A DNA stretch of 64,000 nucleotides from Kolteria novifilia (GCA_007748055.1 CP036279.1:7006001-7070000), one strand, 5' to 3'; positions 40,080-49,502 are shown, numbered from the stretch's first letter. Notes: generated by a model from the letters alone, not told the origin. Program-made: numbers and translations.

Positions 40080-41765
40080 ATGACGGCTACCGAGTTCCGC
40101 ACCGACGAGACCACCCTCGGCTGGCGGGCGACGCTTCTGCTCCTGATTTACGGCTGCTCGCTCTACCTCATCAACCTCGGTGACGCCCGAGTCCTCACGC
40201 ACCACGAGGTCTTCTTCGCCGAGCCCGCTCGCGAAATGCTACTCTCCGGCGAGTGGCTCATGACCCCCTACGGCGGCATGATCATCAACCACAAGCCCCC
40301 CCTGACCTATTGGGTCATCGCGGCCGCCATGACGCTCTTCCAAAGCAGCGCCGAGTGGGTGATCCGGCTCCCCTTCGTGCTCGCGACGGTCGGCCTTGGA
40401 CTACTGATGGCCCACCTCGGGGCTCATTGGTTCGGGCGTCGGATCGCGATCCTGACCGGGCTCATCCAACTGACCGCCTTCTACACGCTGATGCAGGGCC
40501 GCTTGGCCGAGTCGGACATCTTGCTCACGTTCTTCGTCGCCGCGGCGATGGTCCTCTTCGCGGAAGGGGCCCTCCCCGGTCCGACGGGAGAAGTGTCCAA
40601 CGATCGCTGGCGCCGACCCTTGTTCTTCCTGATGACGGCCCTTGCGTTCATGACCAAGGGACCGATCGCGATCATCTTCATCGGTGGCGGCTGTGGTCTC
40701 ACGATTCTTCTCACGCGGCAATGGCGCTCGATGCGGTTCTTCATCAGTCCGCTCGGCTGGCTCTTCATGGCGGCCTTCGTCGTTGGCTGGCCCTTGGCGG
40801 CGTACCTCAAGGACCCCAACGTCATCGCCGACTGGAAGCGTCATAACCTCGATCGCTTCGCGGGGAAGTTCGGCGAGCCGGGCGGGCACCGCCCCTTCGC
40901 GTTCTACTTCTATGTCGTGCCTTTGCTTCTGATGCCTTGGACGCCCTTCCTCGCGTACGGCCTCTGGGCAAGCCTCCGCGAGAAAATCGCCCGCAAGCCG
41001 CAAAGCCTCTTCCTGTGGTCGTGGGCACTCGTCGGCATCCTCTTTCTTTCGCTCAGCGACTGGAAGCACAAGCACTACTGCATCCCGGTCTTGCCGCCAC
41101 TTTCGGTGTTGATGGCGTATGGCGTCGAGCGGTGTTTCTTCGATCCCAAGCGTTGGCGGCTTCCCGTCATCGCGACGATCTCCCTGCTCCTCATCGGCGA
41201 GGGCGTCGGCATCGCCATCGTCTCGATGCTCAAGCCGGAGATCTTGGCGGCCGTCGCGTTGCTCGCCACCGCCCTTGTGGCCGGAGCCAGCTTGGCGGTC
41301 GTGGCCGACAAACGCTCGTCGACGTGGTGGTCGCTCGGGGCGATCTTCGGGGCGACGTGGGTGGTCGCCGCGTTGGTCCAGTCGGTGATGATGCCTCACT
41401 TCGACTCTTACCGCGACCAAACTATCCTCGCCCACGAGATCAACAAGCGGCTCCCCGATGGGCGGACCGTTCACATGGTCGATCTTCGCGAGAACCAGAT
41501 CAGCTTCTATCTGCGGTGGCCGATCCACCGCACCGACGATGCCGACCTCTTCTGCTCCGATCGGGTCGCGGCGTCGACGGAGGACCTCTACGTCGTCGGG
41601 CCCCGCTCCTTGGGCGCGAAGATGGCCGAGGTCGCCGACGTCCAGACGCTCACCGAGTGCGCCACGTTGCGACGCATCATGTCGGAGGAGGACCGGCTAA
41701 CGCTCTATCGCGTGACGCCGACCGTCGCCCAAATCGGATCTCACGAGACACCCAGCGCCCGCTGA
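40080..41765 (+). CDS. ArnT/PMT-family membrane glycosyltransferase
   Basis: The 561-residue protein has a short cytoplasmic head and about eleven hydrophobic helices, with a soluble C-terminal domain. The first periplasmic loop has ARVLTHHEVFFAEPAREML and INHKPPLTYWVI, matching the ArnT family (GT83), where acidic residues in this loop are catalytic. QGRLAESDI is the second family loop. Such enzymes move a sugar from an undecaprenyl-phosphate carrier to lipid A, protein or another glycan outside the membrane. The acceptor is unknown. The ribosome binding site is a weak GGAGAGAG. Neighbours give no further clue. Confidence 0.87.
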   Translation: MTATEFRTDETTLGWRATLLLLIYGCSLYLINLGDARVLTHHEVFFAEPAREMLLSGEWLMTPYGGMIINHKPPLTYWVIAAAMTLFQSSAEWVIRLPFVLATVGLGLLMAHLGAHWFGRRIAILTGLIQLTAFYTLMQGRLAESDILLTFFVAAAMVLFAEGALPGPTGEVSNDRWRRPLFFLMTALAFMTKGPIAIIFIGGGCGLTILLTRQWRSMRFFISPLGWLFMAAFVVGWPLAAYLKDPNVIADWKRHNLDRFAGKFGEPGGHRPFAFYFYVVPLLLMPWTPFLAYGLWASLREKIARKPQSLFLWSWALVGILFLSLSDWKHKHYCIPVLPPLSVLMAYGVERCFFDPKRWRLPVIATISLLLIGEGVGIAIVSMLKPEILAAVALLATALVAGASLAVVADKRSSTWWSLGAIFGATWVVAALVQSVMMPHFDSYRDQTILAHEINKRLPDGRTVHMVDLRENQISFYLRWPIHRTDDADLFCSDRVAASTEDLYVVGPRSLGAKMAEVADVQTLTECATLRRIMSEEDRLTLYRVTPTVAQIGSHETPSAR

Positions 41766-41887
41766 CTTGGGGGGCTCGGCCTCCCCATCGGTGGACGTCG
41801 ATCACCTTCACGCCGTCAACTGATATCATCTCTGGTAGGCGTCGCGGGAGAAGGGTTCCGTGCCGCCCGGTTTCCAGAGTGAGTTTC

Positions 41888-42709
41888 ATGCTGAGCATTC
41901 GTCCGCACGCCGACCTGGATCACGTTCCCTTCGAGGTCGATGGTCTTTCTCCCGATCGCCTGTCGTCGATGTCCCTCGAGGAGATCGCCCGGCTGCCGGC
42001 GTGGCTTGGCAACCGTTGCCTGACGCTCGGAGAATGCTCCACGCTCGAAGGAGATCCCGCCGACGAAGCCGTCCACCTACAGGGCGACTGGTCTCGAGCG
42101 GCCGGCATCGCGTCGGGCATGACGTCGGGAAGTCTGCGAGTCGGCGGCTCGATCGGCCCTCGACTCGGCGCCCAGATGACTGGCGGCGAGATCGTCGTCG
42201 AAGGCGATGCCGGGGACTACCTCGGCGCCGAGATGACCGGCGGCAGCCTCCACGTCCATGGCGACGCCGGCGACCAAGTCGGGGGCCCACTCCCAGGCAC
42301 GAAACTCGGCATGAAGGGAGGAACGATTCTCATCCGTGGCAACGCGGGGGACGAAGTCGGTGGCGCGATGCGGCGCGGCCTCCTCGCCGTCGCCGGCTCG
42401 GTCGGCAACGACCTGGCGATGGACATGCGGGCCGGGACCGTGGTCGTCGGAGGTGCCATCGGGACCGACGCGGGTCTGGGAATGAAGCGTGGGACGTTGC
42501 TGCTACTCGATCCTAGTCTGACACCGGAACGATTCCACCCCATGTTTGAGGAGGCTTGCCGCTACGAGCCGAGTTTCGTGGAGATCTATCGCCGCGAACT
42601 CGCGAAGCGAGCGTTTCCGCTACCGAAGCCGTGGCCCACGACCCTCATCCGCCTGGTCGGCGATCAACTGGAGCTTCGCAAGGGGGAGATCTTCATCGGA
42701 GCCACGTAG
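41888..42709 (+). CDS. fhcC: Formylmethanofuran dehydrogenase subunit C-like protein (FhcC)
   Basis: This protein belongs to the FwdC/FmdC/FhcC family, a right-handed beta-helix subunit. In bacteria it is part of the formyltransferase/hydrolase complex that releases formate in the tetrahydromethanopterin C1 pathway. The middle 150 residues are repeats of the Gly-rich pattern GG-hydrophobic-GDAGDYLGAEMTGG, each rung about 20 residues long. Examples are MTGGEIVVEGDAGDYLGAEM, MKGGTILIRGNAGDEVGGAM and MRAGTVVVGGAIG. A helical tail follows. It is 273 residues. The catalytic and other subunits (FhcA, B, D) are not adjacent, so this is an orphan locus. It could serve formaldehyde oxidation or another C1 role. 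Confidence 0.85.
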   Translation: MLSIRPHADLDHVPFEVDGLSPDRLSSMSLEEIARLPAWLGNRCLTLGECSTLEGDPADEAVHLQGDWSRAAGIASGMTSGSLRVGGSIGPRLGAQMTGGEIVVEGDAGDYLGAEMTGGSLHVHGDAGDQVGGPLPGTKLGMKGGTILIRGNAGDEVGGAMRRGLLAVAGSVGNDLAMDMRAGTVVVGGAIGTDAGLGMKRGTLLLLDPSLTPERFHPMFEEACRYEPSFVEIYRRELAKRAFPLPKPWPTTLIRLVGDQLELRKGEIFIGAT

Positions 42710-42919
42710 AACAGGGCTTGAGGCAACGCCATCTCTCAACCCCGACGACTCGCCCTCCGACAACCCTGTAAGCGTGGAGCAGACAGGAATACAGCCTCAA
42801 TTGTTGGCGAGGCTGAAACCATGAAAGTCATACGTCAGAAGCGGAAGTTGGTGACGGCAATCACGACGACAGGATTGCCGGGGCGTGTGGGAGACGACGC
42901 CCCAGAGAGGAGAGAAAGC

Positions 42920-43195
42920 TTATTCGCCGACGTAGGGGAGCAGGCCCATGAACCGGGCACGCTTGATCGCGGTACTGACGGCACGCTGGTAGGCGGCGCA
43001 GTTGCCGGTACGACGACGACCGAGGACCTTGCCGTGGCCGCTCATCATTCGCTTGAGCAACTCGACGTCCTTGTAATCGACGTATGCCGGACGTGGGCAA
43101 CCCTCGGGTCCGCAGAAACGGCAGCGGTTGCGACTCGTGGACCGCGACTTTTTCTTTGCGCTGACCGAACGCCGAAGGCTCTTCTTTCCGCCCAT
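42920..43195 (-). CDS. rpsR: 30S ribosomal protein bS18, Cys-containing form
   Basis: The 91-residue protein matches bS18 from RCRFC onward: [40 protein letters not shown] and [10 protein letters not shown]. It keeps Cys residues CRFC, a third Cys in GPEGCPRP and a fourth in TGNC, consistent with a zinc-binding C-plus form. The insertion around GPEGCPRP is longer than in common bS18. The N terminus is strongly basic. GGGAGA precedes the ATG by nine bases. greA lies just upstream on the same strand. Confidence 0.92.
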   Translation of the reverse strand: MGGKKSLRRSVSAKKKSRSTSRNRCRFCGPEGCPRPAYVDYKDVELLKRMMSGHGKVLGRRRTGNCAAYQRAVSTAIKRARFMGLLPYVGE

Positions 43196-43345
43196 GAATG
43201 CACGATCTCCCTGGAAAACTCAAATAGTCTAAGCTAGGAGTTCACCGACCCGGTTCAAGTCCCTTTGTCGCGTCTTATCGATCCCGACCCGTCCGCCGCC
43301 GCACGCTCGGTCAACGACCCCGAACGCGGCAAGGAACGAGCCGAA

Positions 43346-43819
43346 TTAAGCGATCGAGAGGACTTCGTAATTGATGGCTCCGCCAGGGGTTTCGACGGTC
43401 ACCTTGTCGCCCGGCTTGTGATTGAGAAGCTGCTTGGCCAACGGGCTCTCGCAGAGAATCTTCATCACTTCGCCCGAGTAGTCCTCCTCGCCCGGACCGA
43501 CCAACTCGTAGGTCTCCTCCAAGTCGGCATCGAGATCCTTGAGCTTCACTTTCGAGCCAAAGGCGATCTGATCCTTCGGGAGATTGTCGGTGTCGACAAT
43601 GTAAGCGTCGGCGAGCTTCGACTTGAGAAGGTTGATCTTCGCTTGCAACATGCCCTGATTCTCTCGTTGGGCATGGTATTCGGCGTTCTCCTTCAGATCG
43701 CCCTCGGCACGGGCCTCCGCCAGCAGCTGGGTAATGCGGGGCATCTCGTGCTGTTCCAAACGATCGAGTTCCGACTTGATCTTCTCGTAGCCTTCCCGAG
43801 TCGTGGGTGTGGGACTCAT
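43346..43819 (-). CDS. greA: Transcription elongation factor GreA
   Basis: GreA rescues backtracked RNA polymerase by stimulating transcript cleavage. The 157-residue protein has the N-terminal coiled coil with EGDLKENAEYHAQREN, including the acidic tip residues, and a C-terminal FKBP-like domain with FGSKVKL and ETPGGAINYEVLSI. Length and order are normal. AAAGGA lies about eight bases before the ATG. It lies directly upstream of rpsR on the minus strand. Confidence 0.94.
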   Translation of the reverse strand: MSPTPTTREGYEKIKSELDRLEQHEMPRITQLLAEARAEGDLKENAEYHAQRENQGMLQAKINLLKSKLADAYIVDTDNLPKDQIAFGSKVKLKDLDADLEETYELVGPGEEDYSGEVMKILCESPLAKQLLNHKPGDKVTVETPGGAINYEVLSIA

Positions 43820-44377
43820 CTCCCGTTCCTTTCCTCATGACAACGTCGCCCACGGACCCGAATGACCTGAGGCCGGGCCGTAGTGATGCAGCGACGCCTT
43901 GGATGATGACGGTCGTACTCGCCGTGCAAGAGAGCCCGCTTCGCGAAACTCGCCTCCAGGGACCGCAGTCCACTGGCAAGTCGGAAGGGGCTGTCGTCTT
44001 CGCCCTTGGCAAAGACGGACAGCAAGTACGCACAGACACAAAAACCGGACGGCGCACCTTCGCGTCCCGTCCGGCTATTCAGTAATACTTAAGCAAGTGT
44101 GGCGGCAAAAATCCAGCACTCTCGCCGAAGCTTGTCCCGGGAAATCGGCGTCCGCTTCTTTCCGCTTGACTCACTTTGCCAACTCGTTCCATTTTGTGGT
44201 CGCCGATAGCATCGACGTTCTCTTCGCCGCCCCTGTCGACTTCTGCGTCGTCGGCCACCGTTTCGTTGGGCGTCTTCCCATGTCGTCCCCAATCAACCGA
44301 CCATCCGAGGCCCGAAAGTAGCCCACGCTCACCCAGGACTTTGGAGACCAGGTCCCGCGACGATCATCGAGGCCGTC
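43820..44377. other. Intergenic region between greA and scpB
   Basis: No gene is supported on either strand; short frames lack codon bias. It contains a strong terminator-like hairpin on the minus strand at 44036-44074. Confidence 0.5.
44036..44074 (-). terminator. Rho-independent terminator
   Basis: On the minus strand an 8-bp perfect stem, CCGGACGG and CCGTCCGG (44045-44052 and 44067-44074), is followed at once by TTTTTGTGT. The gene it serves is probably scpB, whose stop is about 300 bases upstream. Confidence 0.7.
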
Positions 44378-45247
44378 TCACTCCTCTTCGCCGTCCTCTT
44401 CCTCAGCGTCCATGTCCTCATCGAACTCGCCGTCGCTTTCCTCGTCCGATTCGTCCTCGGTATCGGGCCCCTCGCCGGCGACCTGCTCCGAATTCTCATC
44501 ATCGTCGCTGGCGTTTTCGTCCGTTGACTCGGTCTCGTCCTGCTCGTCCTCTTCTGGCGTTTCTTCCTCCTTCTTGGACTGGGGGCGGGCGAGGAGTTCG
44601 ACCAGGGGAAGTTCGTGCAAGTTGCGGAGCCCGAAGGTCTGCAGAAACGGCTTCGTCGTGCCGTAGAGGTAGGGGCGTCCGAGGGTCTCCTCCCGACCGT
44701 CGAACTTGATCAAGTTGCGGTCCATCAACTGGCGAAGGATCTCGCCCACTTGGACACCGCGAATCGCCTCGATGTCCGCCCGGCCAATCGGCTGGCGGTA
44801 AGCGATGATCGCGAGCGTTTCGAGTTGTGGCCCGCTGAGTTGCAATTCGTCTCGAGACTCGAGAAGTTGATCGAGCCACGGACGCAGTTGGGGAAGAGTG
44901 AGAAGTTGGTAACCGCCCGCCAGTTCCTCGACGTAAAACGCCGAGCCATCGAGGCGATAGTACTCATTGAGCATCGCGATCATGCGGCGGGTCTCGCCCA
45001 CATCCGGCAGACCGGCGAGCTTTGTCAGTTTTCGTGGTGAGAGAGGATCTTCGAAGGCGAGCAACAGCGATTCGACATTCGCCAGGGCGGGTGAGCGATC
45101 GAGCTTCTTCCGGCGGGGCACGTGGCGCGTCGTCGAGGCCGAGACGACTCGTCCGGCGAGGAGATGTCCTCCCTGGCCCATTCGCGTTCGCCAGGCCGCC
45201 GCGACACCCGGGCGGATGGCGTTCCATGATGAATGTCGCCTATTCAT
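44378..45247 (-). CDS. scpB: Segregation and condensation protein ScpB with acidic tail
   Basis: ScpB bridges the SMC-ScpA complex that compacts and separates chromosomes. The two winged-helix domains cover about residues 55-215: NVESLLLAFEDPLSPRKLTK, YYRLDGSAFYVEELAGGYQL, LSGPQLETLAIIAYRQPIGR, ADIEAIRGV and ETLGRPYLYGTTKPFLQ. The last 65 residues or so are almost entirely Glu, Asp and Ser, an acidic tail absent from typical ScpB. The N-terminal 45 residues before the first domain are basic and may include an overlong start. scpA is not adjacent. Confidence 0.9.
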   Translation of the reverse strand: MNRRHSSWNAIRPGVAAAWRTRMGQGGHLLAGRVVSASTTRHVPRRKKLDRSPALANVESLLLAFEDPLSPRKLTKLAGLPDVGETRRMIAMLNEYYRLDGSAFYVEELAGGYQLLTLPQLRPWLDQLLESRDELQLSGPQLETLAIIAYRQPIGRADIEAIRGVQVGEILRQLMDRNLIKFDGREETLGRPYLYGTTKPFLQTFGLRNLHELPLVELLARPQSKKEEETPEEDEQDETESTDENASDDDENSEQVAGEGPDTEDESDEESDGEFDEDMDAEEEDGEEE

Positions 45248-45400
45248 GCACCCGGCTCGTCGATCCGCGTCGTTCCTCTTGGGCTTCGCTCCAACAAGTG
45301 CATGTTATCGGAACCGACTTCGGAAGCCGAGAAAGCCCCAGGCCACTGTCACTCGCTGGCGAGCGGTCCGCGGCATCCAAATGGGGCAACAGCCGACGAA

Positions 45401-45688
45401 TTAGGCTTCGGCAAGGGCGTAGGGATCGGCCTGGCGATCGTGGGTGGCGTCTTCGATCGTCCAGAGGGCGACGAGGATGATCGTCGCGCCCGAGGTCAAC
45501 GCGGAGCTGTCTTGGCTCGACGCGGCGGCGAGGGTGACTCCACCGAGACAGATCAGGACGACGACGAGAAGGCGACGACCAATAAGGCCCAACCGGGGGC
45601 TCGGGGGAAGCTTGGTGAAGCCGAGCATGACCCAAGCGGCGATCTGAAGGGTGAACGACAAAAGACTGATGAGTTGATCGTGGCCCAC
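45401..45688 (-). CDS. Small membrane protein, 95 aa
   Basis: I do not recognise a family. The start is set at GTG 45688, about eight bases after AAGGA; the frame is open upstream to 45793 but without such a site. Two or three hydrophobic segments are visible (LLSFTLQIAAWVMLGF, LLVVVLICLGGVTLAA and GATIILVALWTI), with an acidic C terminus. It lies upstream of scpB on the same strand, 153 bp apart. Confidence 0.6.
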   Translation of the reverse strand: MGHDQLISLLSFTLQIAAWVMLGFTKLPPSPRLGLIGRRLLVVVLICLGGVTLAAASSQDSSALTSGATIILVALWTIEDATHDRQADPYALAEA

Positions 45689-45971
45689 GGTGGAATCCTT
45701 CCTTCTCGTCGCGACTCGAACGCCCGGCCTTCCTGGCCCCGACGAATCGTCGCTCGCACTCGGAGTAGTGACTTCAGCAATGGGGTCGATCAATGTTGGG
45801 CTCGACCAAGTTAGCAGATGTCATGCCAGTGGCGACCGACCCACCCGTCGGCCAACACTTCCCCTGCCGCAACATACGGAACAACAAGAACTTCCGCATA
45901 CTGGCGACTCACGAGGACCGCCGCGGCCGGGACTTGAGCTTTTCCCACCCTTTCAAGAGCGGGAGCAATTT

Positions 45972-47666
45972 TTACACGAGTGGAATCTGCCAATCCGCCC
46001 CGAAGTAGCCCCAATCGAGCACACGCCGTCCTCGCTGGACGAGATAGTCAGGCAGGAACGCGGTCTGCACCTTCGCGGCGTGGGCCAAGCCCGCGAGCGT
46101 CGTCGGACTGATGATCAACAGATAGCGGTCGGGGTGGCCCGGGTTGGGACAGCAGAAGAAGACCACGTCGCGGGGATCATCGTAGCTGCGATTGCCGAGC
46201 CGAAACGGCAACGGCAGCGCCGGATCACTCGCCTTCTCGACGTTCTTCCATTTACAGGGCAGGGCGCTGCGATAGCGAGCCAGTAAGAGGTGATTCTTCG
46301 GGGTACCGAGCAGGACGAGATGGTGACTTGCCTGGTCTTCGTCGCTTACCTCGGCATCACTCTTGATCGGATAGTCGATCGCGACCGATCGATCGCCCGG
46401 ATGCTGTGCGACCGAGTCCTCGCCACTGACCCAGCGATCTCGCAGTTCCTCGGCGAAGAGCCCGAGGGTCCTCGTTTCGACCTCGTCGCCCAGCCCCCCC
46501 GGGACAAACAGGACGCGGTCCCAACGCAGGTCCATGGCCGGACCAGGCAACGTGGGCGACTTGATCGGCTGACTCCCCACCTCCTCTTGCGGATCGGGTT
46601 CCTCGCCGTTACCGACCACCTCCCACTTTCGCCCGAGTCGTTCGAGATAGACCCAGACGCGTCCACTCTTGAGGTGTCGCTTGCCGGGGCTGGGGATCGT
46701 TTGCTTGTCGATCGTCAGGGAATCCTCGGTCCCGCGGATTGGGAAGGCGACCGAAAGAGCATCGACGCGGTCGGTCGTCAAACGCATCTTCTTGCGGCCA
46801 AGTTTTCCGGTCACGCTCGCGAGCTTGCCCGGACGCGAAAGCCGTCCGATCCGCACGCCGCGGCAAGTCGACGAACGCAGGGTGTAGGTCGAGAAGCTAA
46901 ACGCGTTGGGCTGCTCGTTGCGGCGATGTCCCGTGAGCCAATTGAGCGTGCCGGCGCGATCGGCCGGAGCGTCGAGCGTCCCTCCCAACGACGGAGCGCT
47001 CGCCCCCTCCCGGTAGGCGATCTTTTCCTTGTCGAGCGCTTTGCGAAGGGCGTCCAAGTGGGCCGGCGACGGTGTCCCCCCGACGCCCTGAAACCACCAA
47101 GGATGCTCCAGATGCAACGCGATTCCCTGAAGATTGGTCACCAGTTCGATCGGGTTCATCGCTTGGCGTTGGCCCCGCTCCCAATGATCACGCCCCGACG
47201 CTCCCAGTGGCAAGTCCTGGCGATCGTCCGTCCACGCGCCGATACTGGCCACCGCCGAAAAACAGTCGGGATACCAACTCGCCAACTGCAGCGCCCCGGT
47301 CGCTCCGGCGCCGACGCCGAGCAAGCTCACCGCGTTCTCCTCGCAGGGGAACTGGGTCTTCAGCTCATTCCAGACATCGAACAAATCTCGCGCCCCCACG
47401 CCGAGCCAACCGCCGTTGCCGCGCCCGAAGGGCTGCACGAAGATCGGGCAACGGCCCGCCTCCAAGTCGGGGAGCCAAATCGACGCTTCACGAAGGGCGT
47501 GCTCGGTAAACTCGCTCGGCGTCGGCGTCTCGAGCACATCGTGAAGCAGGAACACGACGGGCAGCGGTTCGGGAGACCTCTCCTCAGGAGCACAGACGAC
47601 GTAGGGCTGTTCCGTCCCATCGATGGAGGAGCGATAGTGGAAGACATGACGAGCGATGGCGCTCAT
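45972..47666 (-). CDS. Esterase-like alpha/beta hydrolase fold protein lacking the nucleophile
   Basis: The N-terminal 220 residues or so have the fold of putative esterases: YVVCAPEERSPEPLPVVFLL, then LLGVGAGATGALQLASWYPD. At the nucleophile elbow the family has GxSxGG; here it reads GVGAGA (about residue 115), so the Ser is replaced by Gly. The C-terminal half has no fold I can name. There is no signal peptide. Its ATG (47666) overlaps the stop of the transaminase gene as ATGA, so the two are translationally coupled. It may be a binding or scaffold protein that lost catalysis, which is inference. Sequencing error is unlikely because the frame is intact throughout. Confidence 0.72.
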   Translation of the reverse strand: MSAIARHVFHYRSSIDGTEQPYVVCAPEERSPEPLPVVFLLHDVLETPTPSEFTEHALREASIWLPDLEAGRCPIFVQPFGRGNGGWLGVGARDLFDVWNELKTQFPCEENAVSLLGVGAGATGALQLASWYPDCFSAVASIGAWTDDRQDLPLGASGRDHWERGQRQAMNPIELVTNLQGIALHLEHPWWFQGVGGTPSPAHLDALRKALDKEKIAYREGASAPSLGGTLDAPADRAGTLNWLTGHRRNEQPNAFSFSTYTLRSSTCRGVRIGRLSRPGKLASVTGKLGRKKMRLTTDRVDALSVAFPIRGTEDSLTIDKQTIPSPGKRHLKSGRVWVYLERLGRKWEVVGNGEEPDPQEEVGSQPIKSPTLPGPAMDLRWDRVLFVPGGLGDEVETRTLGLFAEELRDRWVSGEDSVAQHPGDRSVAIDYPIKSDAEVSDEDQASHHLVLLGTPKNHLLLARYRSALPCKWKNVEKASDPALPLPFRLGNRSYDDPRDVVFFCCPNPGHPDRYLLIISPTTLAGLAHAAKVQTAFLPDYLVQRGRRVLDWGYFGADWQIPLV

Positions 47667-48544
47667 ACGATCGTAGCCCCCGTGGCAAGCCACTCTTGGA
47701 CGGCGCGGTGATGGGCGTCTTGCAGGGCGGCGGTCACCGGTCCCGTGGTCCCATCGCCGATCGGTCTGCCGTCGACGTCGATGATGCCGGCGACTTCCGT
47801 GGTCGTACCGGTCAGGAATAGTTCGTCGAGCTGCGTCAGCGTCTCGTGACGCACCGCTTCCTCGATCACACGAAGGCCAATGCGGTCGGCCAGCCGAAAG
47901 ACCAACTGGCGCGTGATCCCGGGAAGGATCGACTCGTCGGCCGGCGCGGTCAGCAGGGCCCCGGCCCGGACCGCGAAGAGACTCGAACGCGACCCCTCCG
48001 AAACGCTTCCATCGTGGTGAACGAGAATCGCCTCGTCACAGCCGTTCACCTCGGCATGCTCGGCGGCAATACAGTTGGCGAGCAAGTTGGTCGACTTGAT
48101 GTCGCAGCGCTTCCAGCGCCAGTCGGGAAAGGTCACCACCCGCATCCCGGGCCTCGGCTCCCCGGCGGCCGTCGGCGATGGCTCGACTTCCTTGATGTAA
48201 ATCAGTTCGTTGGGCGTGACCGGTTCCTTCGGGAAGGCGTGCCGTCTCGGCGCTTCGCCTCGGGTGACCTGAATGTAGATCACGCCCTCTTGGACGTCGC
48301 TATTGGCAAGCGTTCGCGCGAGTCGCTCATGAAGCCGATCGACATCCGCGACGATCTGAACTTCCTTCAGGCTGTGCCGAAGCCGCTGGAGATGTTCCCC
48401 AAGGAGCCAGGCGCGGCCCGAATAGACGCGAATCGCTTCGTAGACCGCATCGCCAAAGAGGAAAGCCCGATCGAGCACTGAGACCCGGACCTGGTCCAGG
48501 GGCATCTCGTCGCCGTTCCAGTTCGCCAAGGGTGTGCTCGACAA
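47663..48544 (-). CDS. dat: D-amino-acid transaminase-like PLP enzyme (class IV)
   Basis: Class IV aminotransferase with PLP. Motifs are SVLDRAFLFGDAVYEAIRVY, IYIQVTRGEAPRRHAFP, DIKSTNLLANCIAAEHA with the PLP Lys near residue 150, and GSVSEGSRSSLF. The Arg-x-His within APRRHAFP is a hallmark of D-alanine transaminases against branched-chain ones, so D-amino acid (D-Ala/D-Glu) exchange is the best guess. The start is set at TTG 48544, six bases after GGAG, giving the typical N terminus LANWNG. A longer frame reaches ATG 48601 but adds a non-conserved head. It is coupled to the esterase-like gene by a 4-bp ATGA overlap. Confidence 0.85.
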   Translation of the reverse strand: MSSTPLANWNGDEMPLDQVRVSVLDRAFLFGDAVYEAIRVYSGRAWLLGEHLQRLRHSLKEVQIVADVDRLHERLARTLANSDVQEGVIYIQVTRGEAPRRHAFPKEPVTPNELIYIKEVEPSPTAAGEPRPGMRVVTFPDWRWKRCDIKSTNLLANCIAAEHAEVNGCDEAILVHHDGSVSEGSRSSLFAVRAGALLTAPADESILPGITRQLVFRLADRIGLRVIEEAVRHETLTQLDELFLTGTTTEVAGIIDVDGRPIGDGTTGPVTAALQDAHHRAVQEWLATGATIV

Positions 48545-48905
48545 GGGACTCTCCGCGAGGACTGAGATGGCTTTTCCAACGAGGACGCGAAACGCCGCCA
48601 AGCCCGCGGAAAGCGAACAAACTCATCACGGACAGCGGCGGTCGCCGTCCTATCGAGCTACTTACTCGCTCGACGACGTCAACCGTCCATCGCGCCGAAC
48701 GCATGGCCATAACTTCCTTCGCCCATCACCGCGGCAACCTCTCCTGCCACCGGAGGTATCCGGGAAGCGATGAGTGCTCAGTATAAGGGGTCCGTGAACG
48801 CCTGGCAAAACAGCTAGGAGAGATAAACTGGGAGAATAGGAGGAAGGGCCGACCGAGGCGGCGCGTTCGGTCTATCCGGTATCTCAGGAGGTCTTGAGCC
48901 ACCTC
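48545..48905. other. Intergenic region, no gene seen
   Basis: It lies between the transaminase start and the stop of the next minus-strand gene. No codon-biased frame, hairpin or RNA gene is recognisable. Confidence 0.4.
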
Positions 48906-49502
48906 CTAAAGAACCACGTTCAGCCCTCGTTGAACCAGGGGAAGATCCCCCGTACGGTCGGCGGGATTGCTCGGCGACGAGGTCTCAGCCCCTTGGCTCG
49001 GCGACTCGATCAGCGAACTGGTCGACTCGAGCAAGTGATCGAGCAAGCCGTCGGCACTGCCCAGAAGCGATTCGAGCACGCTCGCAGCTCCTTGCGTCCG
49101 GCTTTCCGGGTCGCGGTCATCGACGATCTCGTCGATGCGAACGAGCAGTTGTTCGAACTGATCGACTAACTCGGAGATCCGTCGCGCGACATCCTCGCGA
49201 TTGGCCTCGACGCTGGTATCGATCTCTTCGCCGATTCGCTCGAAGACTTTCTCGAGGGAGTTCGGGTCCCGTTCGGTCGGTCCGTCGGCGGTAAGTCGGT
49301 TCGGGAACGACGTGACCACCTCGGAAGAGGAATCACTCTCCTCGAAATCGTCCTCGAAGGAGGAATCCAAGGGAGCGAGGTTCTTCGCTGGTTCGGGTAG
49401 CGCCACGGGCGTTTCGGTCGTGGGGCGGACCGATTGACGTCCAAGGATCGCGGCGAGCTGTTGCAACTGGTCGGAAGCGCCCGTGGAGCCAACACGACTC
49501 AT
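48906..49502 (-). CDS. Hypothetical acidic protein, 198 aa
   Basis: I do not recognise it. The start ATG at 49502 follows GAGGGGA at about nine bases and the frame has strong codon bias. The N terminus is Ser/Thr/Gln-rich (SRVGSTGASDQLQQLAAILG), followed by an acidic low-complexity part (SSFEDDFEESDSSSEV). Residues about 95-170 are likely helical and could form a coiled coil (SLEKVFERIGEEIDTSVEAN and LVDQFEQLLVRIDEIVDD). No signal peptide or membrane segment is seen. Confidence 0.65.
   Translation of the reverse strand: MSRVGSTGASDQLQQLAAILGRQSVRPTTETPVALPEPAKNLAPLDSSFEDDFEESDSSSEVVTSFPNRLTADGPTERDPNSLEKVFERIGEEIDTSVEANREDVARRISELVDQFEQLLVRIDEIVDDRDPESRTQGAASVLESLLGSADGLLDHLLESTSSLIESPSQGAETSSPSNPADRTGDLPLVQRGLNVVL

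Noticed and set aside
45700-45735. tRNA-like T-arm (GGGCGTTCGAGTCGC on the minus strand)
   Set aside because: No acceptor, anticodon or D arm could be matched around it.
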